64,000 nucleotides of DNA. Source: an uncultured Collinsella sp. (GTDB lineage Bacteria; Actinomycetota; Coriobacteriia; Coriobacteriales; Coriobacteriaceae). Location: the NCBI GenBank assembly GCA_900542905.1, contig UQPF01000009.1, positions 11,667 to 75,666 on the forward strand. The letters are read 5' to 3'. The number at the start of each line of letters is the position of its first letter. Position 1 is the stretch's first letter. A program made the position numbers and the translations under genes. Shown here piece by piece: positions 1 to 7,900 of this stretch. The notes under the pieces are model-generated. The model saw nothing but the letters and a program-made list of their open reading frames with translations, had not been told where the DNA came from and did no database searches.

Positions 1-202
1 GGCTTGCCTGGATTCGCTTAAGGTCGGGGAGTCCCGCGTGCCATGACATCCGCATGATCAAAAAGGATGCACGGCGGTATTTTGCCTGCACCACAGTAAT
101 GGCGGGGCGCAGTGTGGGATGGATTTTGTCCCGTTCGGGCCAAAGGTCGGCAGTGATCTCAAGGCCCAGGGTCTCCCATAGGTAATCAAGCTCTTCGTCC
201 AT
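1..202 (-). CDS. Hypothetical protein, N-terminal part, cut by the window edge
   Basis: An open frame begins at ATG 202 on the minus strand and runs without a stop to base 1, giving 67 visible residues that start MDEELDYLWETLGLEI. A GAGG motif lies about 5 nt upstream of the ATG. The codons look like normal coding sequence (WPERDKIHPTLRPAITVVQ, then KYRRASFLIMRMSW). I do not recognise the family. The gene diverges from the tRNA operon. It is too short within this window for assignment, and its 3' part lies to the left. Confidence 0.5.
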   Translation of the reverse strand, partial: MDEELDYLWETLGLEITADLWPERDKIHPTLRPAITVVQAKYRRASFLIMRMSWHAGLPDLKRIQAS

Positions 203-405
203 GGCGCCTCGATATCTACGCGATCATTGATACTTCGATTGTGTTGCCTGGTGCTATCGTTTTCACGGTAGAATCTGCCAACGGTTGACGGCTACCGCTC
301 GCGGCGTTTTGCCCTTCGTGTACAGCGGTTGGCTTCACAGGTCCTTCACGGGTTGGACTAAATTAGGCCAATTTGACTGAATTTCAAAAAAGTCAAAATT
401 GGGGC

Positions 406-434
406 TTGCGTCACGGCGAGACTTCCCGTATATT
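406..434 (+). promoter_or_regulatory. Promoter of the tRNA-Gln/tRNA-Glu operon
   Basis: A -35 TTGCGT (406-411), a 17-bp spacer and a -10 TATATT (429-434) place the transcription start near 441, about 38 nt before tRNA-Gln. An imperfect hairpin (CCAATTTGAC / GTCAAAATTGG, about 368-402) sits just upstream. No coding potential is seen between 203 and 478. Confidence 0.6.
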
Positions 435-478
435 TCTTTCTTGCGCAAAGGCACAGCCGAGCGCAGCGATGCAGTCAT

Positions 479-552
479 TGGGATGTCGTCTAATGGCAGG
501 ACAGCGGATTCTGGTTCCGTCAATGGGGGTTCGACTCCCTCCATCCCAGCCA
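479..552 (+). tRNA. tRNA-Gln (CTG anticodon)
   Basis: It folds as a full cloverleaf. The acceptor pairs TGGGATG with CATCCCA, the D stem pairs GTCT with GGAC, and the anticodon stem GCGGA/TCCGT encloses loop TTCTGGT with anticodon CTG. The T arm is GGGGG/CCCTC around TTCGACT. Discriminator G is followed by an encoded CCA. It is the first gene of a two-tRNA transcript. Confidence 0.95.
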
Positions 553-569
553 TTGCATTTGCTACATAT

Positions 570-646
570 GGCCCGTTCGTCTAGCGGTTTAGGACGCCGC
601 CCTCTCAAGGCGGAGATCACCAGTTCGAATCTGGTACGGGCTACCA
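570..646 (+). tRNA. tRNA-Glu (CTC anticodon)
   Basis: The acceptor pairs GGCCCGT with ACGGGCT (first pair G-U). The anticodon stem CCGCC/GGCGG encloses loop CTCTCAA, giving anticodon CTC. The T loop is TTCGAAT and CCA is encoded. It lies 17 nt after tRNA-Gln and is followed 10 nt later by an intrinsic terminator, so the two tRNAs form one operon. Confidence 0.95.
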
Positions 647-656
647 AAATTGAACG

Positions 657-686
657 CCCGGGCCTCGTAAGAGACCCGGGTTTTGT
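657..686 (+). terminator. Intrinsic terminator of the tRNA operon
   Basis: The stem CCCGGGCCTC (657-666) / GAGACCCGGG (671-680) has a GTAA loop and one mismatch and is followed by TTTT. Confidence 0.85.
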
Positions 687-740
687 GTATTGACCGTATA
701 TACGGCGCCTGCCGTGTTTCGCTCAGATCGAGGAGTAGCC

Positions 741-1658
741 ATGGATCTGCCCATCAGCTTGCAAGACATCACGTATGCCGAGAACTATCTGGCGCAGGGC
801 GACCTGGCTACGGCGACGCCGTTGCTGGAGCGTCTGGTGGAGCTCGCCGAGGAGTATATCGACGCTGAGTGCAAGACGGAGGAGAAGCGCCAATACTTTA
901 GCTTCGATAGCAAGTTTGAGCGCTTGGCCTATCGCCGCGTGGAGAAGGATCCGCGCGAGCTCGTGCAGGTCGAGCTGCCGTTTGACCGCCTGTACTCTGA
1001 CATGGCGTTTGCCTACATTCGCCAGCAGGATTATGTGAGCGCTCGTAATGCCCTGATGCAGGCTGTGCGTTGGGACCCCATGAACTGCAACTATCGCTTG
1101 GATTTGGCCGAGCTGTTCCGCGCACTCGAGGACAAGCAGGAATGGGCATCGCTCTCGTTCTCGGTGCTGGAGCGTGCAAGCGATGGCAAGTGCGCCGCCC
1201 GCGCTTACGCCAATCTAGGTCAGTACTTCTTGGAGCCCGAGACCGAGAACGTTTCGGCTGCCGTGGGCTGCGCGCGTCTGGCACTGCGCCTGGCGCCCAA
1301 CGATGCGCATACGACGCGCCTGCTCAACAAGATCCATACCACCTATCCGGATGCCGCCGAGGAGAGCGACGAGCACGTGATGGGCGAGCTGGCGTTGCAG
1401 GGCGTTCCGACCTCACCTTCGGCCGAGATTGCCATCTGCCTGATTATGTGCGCGACCGATGCTGCAAGCGACGGCGACAAGCAGGAGGCGACGCGCCTGA
1501 CGGTGCGTGCTCGCGACTTGGTGGGCGAGGAAGCCTGCGCGGCGATTATCAAACTGGTGCGCGAGAGCGATGCTGAGCTCAATGCCGAGCGCAAGGCAAA
1601 GCGCGAGGCTGCGGGCTCAAACGCCGATGGCGCCAAGGAGGCCGGCGATGCCCAGTAA
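741..1658 (+). CDS. TPR-repeat protein, function unknown
   Basis: A cytoplasmic protein of 305 residues with helical tetratricopeptide-like repeats (for example residues 12-40, 85-120 and 125-165, with patterns such as DLATATPLLERLVELAEEY and DYVSARNALMQAVRWDP). It has no signal peptide or membrane segment, and the C terminus is a charged Lys/Glu/Ala tail. ATG 741 is chosen because GAGGAG lies 6-7 nt upstream; the frame extends back to a TTG at 690 without an RBS. The last 11 bases overlap smpB, so the two are probably translationally coupled. TPR proteins are scaffolds; nothing here shows the partner. Confidence 0.75.
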   Translation: MDLPISLQDITYAENYLAQGDLATATPLLERLVELAEEYIDAECKTEEKRQYFSFDSKFERLAYRRVEKDPRELVQVELPFDRLYSDMAFAYIRQQDYVSARNALMQAVRWDPMNCNYRLDLAELFRALEDKQEWASLSFSVLERASDGKCAARAYANLGQYFLEPETENVSAAVGCARLALRLAPNDAHTTRLLNKIHTTYPDAAEESDEHVMGELALQGVPTSPSAEIAICLIMCATDAASDGDKQEATRLTVRARDLVGEEACAAIIKLVRESDAELNAERKAKREAAGSNADGAKEAGDAQ

Positions 1659-2118
1659 GCGCGAGCGCAAGCTCATTTCCAAGAATCGCTCGGCACATCA
1701 CGAGTACTTTATCGATGAGACGTTCGAATGCGGTATCGAACTGAGTGGCACCGAGGTCAAGTCGATTCGCGAGCGCGCCTGCCAGATTACCGATACCTTC
1801 GCGCTGATCCGCGGCGGGGAGTGCTGGCTCGTCGGCCTGCATATCCACCCTTATAGCCATGGTGGCGTGTGGAATCGCGATCCCGACCGTCGGCGTCGTC
1901 TGCTGCTGCACCGCAAGGAGATCGACTTTCTTGACGGCAAACTTCGCAACCGTGGTTATGCGCTGGTTCCGTTGGAGCTCTACTTTAATACCGACGGCCG
2001 CGTAAAGCTGCTGCTGGGTCTGGGTCGCGGCAAGAAGCTCTATGACAAGCGCGAGGACATGGCCAAGCGTGATGTCCAACGCGAGATCGACCGCGCCCTC
2101 AAAGAGCGCAATCGCTGA
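1648..2118 (+). CDS. smpB: SsrA-binding protein SmpB
   Basis: SmpB binds tmRNA and delivers it to stalled ribosomes for trans-translation. The 156 residues match the family in length. Family features seen are SAHHEYFIDETFECGIELSGTEVKSIR at the N terminus (in two overlapping parts, residues 14-40), the beta-barrel core, and the basic C-terminal tail DKREDMAKRDVQREIDRALK that enters the ribosomal A site. ATG 1648 has GGAG 8 nt upstream and lies inside the end of the TPR gene. No ssrA gene is seen next to it. A hairpin repeat and a terminator follow. Confidence 0.95.
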   Translation: MPSKRERKLISKNRSAHHEYFIDETFECGIELSGTEVKSIRERACQITDTFALIRGGECWLVGLHIHPYSHGGVWNRDPDRRRRLLLHRKEIDFLDGKLRNRGYALVPLELYFNTDGRVKLLLGLGRGKKLYDKREDMAKRDVQREIDRALKERNR

Positions 2119-2130
2119 CCACCCTTCATA

Positions 2131-2197
2131 AGTTGCGGTGGAATACGGACTGTTTTGCCTGATTGAGGGACTATTCAGTCCCTATTTCACCGCAACT
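2131..2197. repeat. Palindromic element, family B, copy 1
   Basis: The arms are 2131-2152 (AGTTGCGGTGGAATA then CGGACTG) and 2176-2197 (CAGTCCC then TATTTCACCGCAACT). They form a 22-bp stem with one mismatch and one G-T pair around a 23-nt loop. The same TTGCGGTGAAATA core occurs at 16572 and 63568. It lies between the smpB stop and its terminator. Confidence 0.8.
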
Positions 2198-2239
2198 GCG
2201 GGCGTCTCATCTTTCTTACTGTTCTGACACATATGTCTC

Positions 2240-2275
2240 AAAGGCGGCGTCCGTTATGGGCGTCGCCTTTTTTGT
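2240..2275 (+). terminator. Intrinsic terminator after smpB
   Basis: A 13-bp stem AAAGGCGGCGTCC / GGGCGTCGCCTTT (two G-U pairs, loop GTTAT) is followed by a T run. Confidence 0.8.
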
Positions 2276-2324
2276 GGGTACATACATCCATGAGGTTCAA
2301 TCCTGGGTTAGGGGAGTGATCGTT

Positions 2325-2828
2325 ATGGACAAAACTGCGTTCTTTACGATGCCGAGTGGCCTGTACGTGGTGAGCGCCGCGGCGGACGGGCTGCGTGCCG
2401 GCTGCGTTATCAACACAGCAGTGCAGGTGACATCCGCCCCGCCGCGCATCTCGATTGCCGTGAACAAGGAAAATGTCACGTCCGGCGTAATCGTATCGGC
2501 TAAGGCCTTTGCGCTGACCGTGATCGATCAGACGGCCGATATGCTCTACATTGGCAACTTTGGCTTCCGCACCAGCAGCGATTACGACAAGTTTGCCAAG
2601 TACGAGACCCACGAGACCACTCTGGGCATGCCCTATGTGCCCGAGCACGCGGCGGCGCTGTTCAGCTGCCGTCTGATTGATACCGTGGATGTGGGCACGC
2701 ACCTGCTCTTTATCGGCGAGGTGGAGGACGCCGAGCGCTTGAGCGGCGAGGCCCCGCTGACCTATGACTACTATCACAAGGTCTTGAAGGGCAAGACGCC
2801 GCCCAAGGCTTCGTCGTATCAAGGCTAG
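2325..2828 (+). CDS. Flavin reductase-like FMN-binding protein
   Basis: A 167-residue FMN-binding split-barrel protein (flavin_reduct family). N-terminal MPSGLYVVSAA and GCVINTAVQVTS, then PPRISIAVNKEN, are typical of the flavin reductase half of high-molecular-weight rubredoxin (Hrb). A rubredoxin gene follows 89 nt later, so the pair resembles a split Hrb that would pass electrons from NAD(P)H through FMN to rubredoxin. ATG 2325 has GGGGAG 9 nt upstream; the frame extends further back with no RBS. The electron acceptor is not encoded nearby. Confidence 0.85.
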   Translation: MDKTAFFTMPSGLYVVSAAADGLRAGCVINTAVQVTSAPPRISIAVNKENVTSGVIVSAKAFALTVIDQTADMLYIGNFGFRTSSDYDKFAKYETHETTLGMPYVPEHAAALFSCRLIDTVDVGTHLLFIGEVEDAERLSGEAPLTYDYYHKVLKGKTPPKASSYQG

Positions 2829-2845
2829 AAATGTTCTAAAAATAC

Positions 2846-2873
2846 TTGCATTATATTATTGAGAATCTATACT
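2846..2873 (+). promoter_or_regulatory. Promoter of the rubredoxin gene
   Basis: A -35 TTGCAT (2846-2851), a 16-bp spacer and a -10 TATACT (2868-2873) precede rubredoxin. The AT-rich TTATTGAGAATC and CTAATAA sequence around the -10 loosely resembles Fur/PerR-type operators. The regulator idea is inference only. Confidence 0.55.
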
Positions 2874-2917
2874 AATAAGTGAAGTACATCACCAGTCGCG
2901 TTCGAGAGGAGAACATC

Positions 2918-3061
2918 ATGGCTGAGGAGAAGAAGACGTATAAGTTCGTGTGCACCGTTTGCGGTTACGAGGTTGAGGTCGACACGCCCGAGCTGCCCGA
3001 GGATTACGTATGCCCGGTCTGCGGCGTCGGCCCCGATGAGTTTGAGCTCGTCGAGGAGTAA
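2918..3061 (+). CDS. Rubredoxin
   Basis: A 47-residue cytoplasmic one-electron carrier binding a single Fe(SCys)4 centre. The two Cys knuckles are visible as CTVCGYE (residues 12-18) and [13 protein letters not shown] (residues 32-44). ATG 2918 has GAGAGGAG 6 nt upstream. Its length is slightly below the usual 50-54 residues. It has its own promoter and a terminator, next to the flavin reductase that is its likely electron donor. Confidence 0.93.
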   Translation: MAEEKKTYKFVCTVCGYEVEVDTPELPEDYVCPVCGVGPDEFELVEE

Positions 3062-3103
3062 CTCGTAGACACACGGCGATTAGCTATACAGAGCTCTGTC
3101 CAA

Positions 3104-3138
3104 GGGCCCCGGCCGGATATTCCGGCCGGGACCCTTTT
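3104..3138 (+). terminator. Intrinsic terminator after rubredoxin
   Basis: The stem GGGCCCCGGCCGG (3104-3116) / CCGGCCGGGACCC (3122-3134) is followed by TTTT. Confidence 0.85.
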
Positions 3139-3185
3139 GATTTATCTGACGGTTTAAAACGGCCTTACGTGTTACAGATTGAGAC
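3129..3185. repeat. Degenerate single copy of hairpin family A
   Basis: The right arm TGTTACAGATTGAGAC (3170-3185) is intact, while the left arm has decayed (ATCTGAC near 3144). It follows the rubredoxin terminator and faces the 3' end of mntH. Confidence 0.6.
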
Positions 3186-3214
3186 GTTATATCTGGACAG
3201 TCACGCCATCCCAA

Positions 3215-4471
3215 TTACATCCCCGTTAGCAGCACGATGTCGAGAATCGTCACGATGGCACCGATTCCTACGAGCAGCGTGTTGAGCGGGCGCGAGTTGG
3301 CGTATTTGCCCATGACGCGGGGCGAACTGGTGAGTCGTATGAGCACAAAGACCGTAATCGGCAACTGAAGCGACAACAGCGCCTGACTCCAGATGAGACC
3401 CTCAAAAGGATTCGGGACGATCAGGCACGCCGCCACTGCGCCGACGAAACAGACCGCCACTCCAATCGATGAGTGCCGGTCGTGGATGTCGTATTCCTCG
3501 TCGAACATGCCCGCGGTGATGGTGCCTGCCGCCATGCCTGCCGTCACACTACTCGAGAGGCCCGCAAACAGCAGCGCCACCGCAAAGATTGTCGAGCTTG
3601 CTGGGCCCAGAATGGGGGAGAGCGTGTCCGCTGCGACGGCGAGGTCGTCTACGACAATGCCGTGCGCAAAGAAGGTCGTTGCGGCCAGGATGACCATGGC
3701 CGAGTTGATTGCCCAGCCCACGCCCATCGAAAAGAGCGTGTCGAAGAGCTCATAGCGCAGACGCTCTTCGATAACCTGCTCGCCTTGGCCTTCGAAATGC
3801 ATGGATTGGATGACCTCGGAGTGTAGAAAGAGGTTGTGGGGCATAACGACCGCACCCAGGACACTCACGATAATCGCGGCAGAGCCAGTGGGCATACTGG
3901 GCGTGATCCAGCTTGCGGCGGCTTGCGGCCAGTCGACCTTGACTAGTGCAAGCTCGGCCAAAAACGAGAGTCCTACCACGCCTACGAAGGCGATAATCCA
4001 GCGCTCGGCACGCTTGTAGGAGCTCGTCATGAGCATCGCCATCGATACTGCTGCCACGATGACGCAGCCGGCACGCACGGGCAGTCCAAAGAGCATCTGG
4101 AGCGCAATCGCGCCGCCCAGGATCTCGGCCATGGCGGTGGCGATGGTCGCGAGGTAGGCACTGGCGAGCACCGTGCGCCCAACGAAGCGGGGGAGAAAGC
4201 GGGTCGTGGCCTCGGCAAGGCAGGCGCCCGTGGCGATGCCCAAGTGCGCCGCGTTGTGCTGCAGCACAATGAGCATAATCGTGGACAGTGTGACGATCCA
4301 CAGCAGCGCGTAGCCAAACTGCGAGCCCGCGGCCATATTGGAGGCCCAGTTGCCCGGGTCAATAAAGCCGACGGTCACGAGCAGCCCGGGGCCGATGTGC
4401 CGCGCAATGTCTAGGCCTCCGTGACCACCGGTGCGTCGGGAGCCAAAGTGTTGTTTGAGATGGTTGAGCAT
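3215..4471 (-). CDS. mntH: NRAMP-family Mn2+/Fe2+ transporter
   Basis: A 418-residue integral membrane proton-coupled divalent metal importer. The signature DPGNW in TM1 (GFIDPGNWASNMAAGSQFG) and MPHNLFLHSE in TM6 carry the metal-binding Asp, Asn and Met. About eleven hydrophobic helices are visible. ATG 4471 is chosen because AGGAGCT lies just upstream; the frame extends to 4507 without an RBS. It is divergent from gltB, with hairpin array 1 in the shared upstream gap. A palindrome at 4532 could bind a DtxR/MntR-type regulator. Confidence 0.93.
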   Translation of the reverse strand: MLNHLKQHFGSRRTGGHGGLDIARHIGPGLLVTVGFIDPGNWASNMAAGSQFGYALLWIVTLSTIMLIVLQHNAAHLGIATGACLAEATTRFLPRFVGRTVLASAYLATIATAMAEILGGAIALQMLFGLPVRAGCVIVAAVSMAMLMTSSYKRAERWIIAFVGVVGLSFLAELALVKVDWPQAAASWITPSMPTGSAAIIVSVLGAVVMPHNLFLHSEVIQSMHFEGQGEQVIEERLRYELFDTLFSMGVGWAINSAMVILAATTFFAHGIVVDDLAVAADTLSPILGPASSTIFAVALLFAGLSSSVTAGMAAGTITAGMFDEEYDIHDRHSSIGVAVCFVGAVAACLIVPNPFEGLIWSQALLSLQLPITVFVLIRLTSSPRVMGKYANSRPLNTLLVGIGAIVTILDIVLLTGM

Positions 4472-4531
4472 GGTGAGCTCCTGCGTGCCGTTTGTTTGAC
4501 GCCGCAAAGGATACCCGTTTTAGGCTCAAAA

Positions 4532-4547
4532 GTTAACCATGACTAAC
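4532..4547 (-). promoter_or_regulatory. Candidate metalloregulator operator upstream of mntH
   Basis: The minus strand reads GTTAGTCATGGTTAAC, an interrupted palindrome GTTAnnCATGnnTAAC. It lies 61 nt before the mntH start and overlaps the region expected for a -35 if TATCCT (4513-4508) is the -10. It resembles DtxR/MntR sites in form; the assignment is inference. Confidence 0.35.
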
Positions 4548-4593
4548 AAAATTATTGTATTTGAATAGGATGGTGAAAGGGAGTTGCCGAAAT

Positions 4594-4810
4594 GTCTTGA
4601 TCTGTAACAACTAGGGATGGAAATTGGGTCTAGGTGTTACAGATCAAGACAAGAAGAAATGGTCCTATGGAATATCTCGATCTGTAACAGTTAGCTGCAA
4701 AAACCGGCCCTTCATGTTACAGATTGAGACATTCGGAACCGTCTCTCGAAAACATCTCAATCTGTAACAGTTAGTCGTCGAAATTGGGTCTTCCTGTTAC
4801 AGATTGAGAT
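4594..4810. repeat. Hairpin family A, array 1 (three units)
   Basis: Units are 4594-4650, 4674-4730 and 4754-4810. Each is 57 bp: a 16-bp left arm (for example GTCTTGATCTGTAACA), a 25-bp loop and a 16-bp right arm (TGTTACAGATCAAGAC). The unit-to-unit period is exactly 80 bp with 23-bp linkers. The array fills the gap between divergent mntH and gltB (4472-4993). No other gene is seen there. A GTTTCGAAAC palindrome lies at 4905-4914. Confidence 0.92.
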
Positions 4811-4993
4811 GTTTGAAGAGGTGAGTTTGCAGGCCGAACTTGGGGCCTATGTTGTCGCCCTTGAGGTCGGCGGTGTCCACTCATGGGGCGTGCGTTACGC
4901 AATTGTTTCGAAACGGGCGGGAAACACAACGGGCCGGTGATGCTCCTAGTATGCCTATTCAACTGATTGTCTAATATCTAGGGGAGGATCGCG

Positions 4994-7900
4994 ATGCAGG
5001 CAGATTCCGCTCAGCAGCAGGGCCTTTATCGCCCCGAATTCGACCACGATGCGTGTGGCATCGGCGCGCTTGCCGATATCAACGGTGAGCGCCATCACCA
5101 GATCCTGGACGACGCACTGTCCATTCTGGTCAACTTGGAGCACCGCGGCGGCACGGGACTCGAGAAGAACACCGGCGACGGCGCTGGCATCCTGTTCCAG
5201 GTTCCGCATCACTTTTTCCGTAAAGAGGCTCAAAAGTGCGGCCAGATTCTGCCGGCAGAGGGCGACTATGGCGTGGCCATGCTGTTCTTTCCGCAGGACG
5301 ACAAGGGCGTAGAGGACGCCCGCCGCGTGTTTGAGGAAGGCTGCGCCGAGGCCGGCGTGCCGCTGCTCTTTTGGCGCGAGGTGCCGGTCGACCCGCACGA
5401 CCTGGGCGAGACGGCCCGCGCCTGCATGCCTACTATCCTGCAGGCCTTCCTGGGCCGTCCGGACGACACGCCCGCCGGCGATGCCTTTGAGCGTCGCCTG
5501 TACGTGTGCCGTCGCACCATCGAAAAGAAGGCCGACGCCGAGTTTGCCCTGCGCGATAAGATCTTCTATGTGTGCTCCATGAGCTCGCGCACTATTGTGT
5601 ACAAGGGCATGTTGGTCGCCACGCAGATGCGCCGCTTCTTCATCGATCTTAACGACGCCGCCGTCAAGACGGCCGTGGCGCTCGTTCACTCGCGCTACTC
5701 CACCAACACCACGCCCAGCTGGGAGCGCGCGCACCCCAACCGTTTTATCATCCACAACGGCGAGATCAACACCCTCAAGGGCAATGTCAACTGGATCCGC
5801 GCCCGCGAGCCCAACCTGTACAGCCCCGTGCTGCAGCACGATCTTGAGCGCGTGATGCCCATCATCAACCGCGAGGGTTCTGACTCCGCGATTCTGGACA
5901 ATGTGCTTGAGTTCCTGGTCATGAACGGTCGCCCGCTTACGCGTGCCGCGTCCATGTTGCTGCCCGAGCCGTGGGACCACAACGATAGCCTGAGTGAGGA
6001 GCGCCGCGCCTACGACGCCTACCAGTCCATGCTCATGGAGCCGTGGGATGGCCCGGCGGCCATCGCCTTTACCGACGGTCGCACGCTGGGCGCCGCCCTC
6101 GACCGTAACGGCCTGCGCCCCGCCCGCTACTATGTGACGCGCGACGGTCGCTTTATGCTGGCAAGCGAGGTGGGCACCATCGAGGTGGGCCCCGAGAACA
6201 TCCTGACGAGCGGCTGTCTGGGGCCGGGCCAGATGCTCGAGGTCGACTTTGCCCGCGGGCGCGTCATCTACAACGAAGAGCTGCGCGCACGTTACGCCAA
6301 GGAAAAGCCCTACCGTGATTGGATTGCCGAGGAGACGCTAACCGTTGACGCGCTCGATGAGCCCGTTGCGGCAACGCCCGCCGAGGACGCTGGGGTACCT
6401 GCCACCGTGCGTATGGCCAAACTCGGTTACCACTGGGATGACATTGACGAGGTCGTGCGTCCCATGGCCCAGCAGGGCAAGGCGCCGCTCGCCTCGATGG
6501 GCATCGATGCGCCGCTGGCCTGCCTGTCCAAGAAGACGCGTTCGTTCTTTGATTACTTCTATCAGTTGTTCGCTCAGGTCACAAACCCGCCCATCGACGC
6601 CCTACGCGAGCATATGGTCACCTCGACCACACTCTACCTGGGCAACCACGGCAACCTGCTCGAGGATTCCCGCACGGCCTGCCAGCTGGTGCGCTTGGAG
6701 CGCCCGTTGCTCAACGAGGAAGAGTTTGACCGCATCTGCGCCATCGACCGCGTGGGCTTTAAGACCCGCCGGTTCCGTGCCGTGTACCGCCGCGACGCGG
6801 GTGAGGGCGCGCTGCAGGCTGCGCTCAAGCAGCTTGCCGAAGACGTCGAGGCTGCGGTTCGCGATGGCGTGAACATCGTGGTGCTGAGCGACCGTGCCGC
6901 TGCGGGCGAGGTGCCCGTGCCGTCGCTGCTCGCCGTGGGCTGCGTGCACAACCACTTGATCCGTGCCGGCGTGCGCACCTTTGCCGATATCGTGGTGGAG
7001 TGCGGCGATGCCGTGTCTCCGCACGACTTTGCGGCGCTGGTGGGCTACTCCGCAAGCGGCATCTACCCGTACAACGCGCATGCGTGCATCCGCGACCTGG
7101 CGGCGCACGGCGATCTGGACGTGACAGCCGAGCAGGGCATCGCCAACTACAACAAGGCTGCGACCGCCGGCATCGTCTCCATCATGTCCAAGATGGGCAT
7201 CTCCACGGTGCAGAGCTACCATTCGGCGCAGATCTTCGAGGCCGTTGGCTTTACGCCGGAGTTCGTCAACGCGTACTTTGCCGGCACGGTGAGCCGTGTG
7301 GGCGGTATGGGTGTCGAGGACGTTGAGCGCGAGCAAAACGAGCGCTACGACGCCGCGCTCGCTATCCTTAAGAGCCCGGCTCCCGATCAGCTGCCCACGT
7401 TGGGCCTGACCAAGTGGCGCCCGCTTGGTGGCGAGGATCACCTCATCGATCCGCAGACTGTCTACTTGCTGCAGACCGCCTGCCGTGAGGACAGCTACGA
7501 CACCTTTAAGGAGTACAGCGCCCGCCTGCACCGCACCGGCCGCGCCGTGCGCCTGCGCGACTTGCTCGACTTTAATGCCAGCGGCCGCACGCCGGTTTCG
7601 CTTGACGAGGTCGAGCCCGCGCTCAACATCGTCCGCCGCTTTAACACCGGCGCCATGTCGTACGGTTCCATCAGCAAAGAGGCACACGAGTGCATGGCCA
7701 TCGCCATGAACCGCCTGCACGGCCGTTCCAACTCCGGCGAGGGCGGCGAGGATCCGCGCCGCGAGACCCCGCTGGCTAACGGTGACTCCAAGAACTCCGC
7801 CATCAAGCAGGTGGCAAGCGCGCGCTTTGGCGTGACGAGCCGCTACCTGTGCAGCGCCTTCGAGATTCAGATCAAGATGGCCCAGGGCGCCAAGCCTGGC

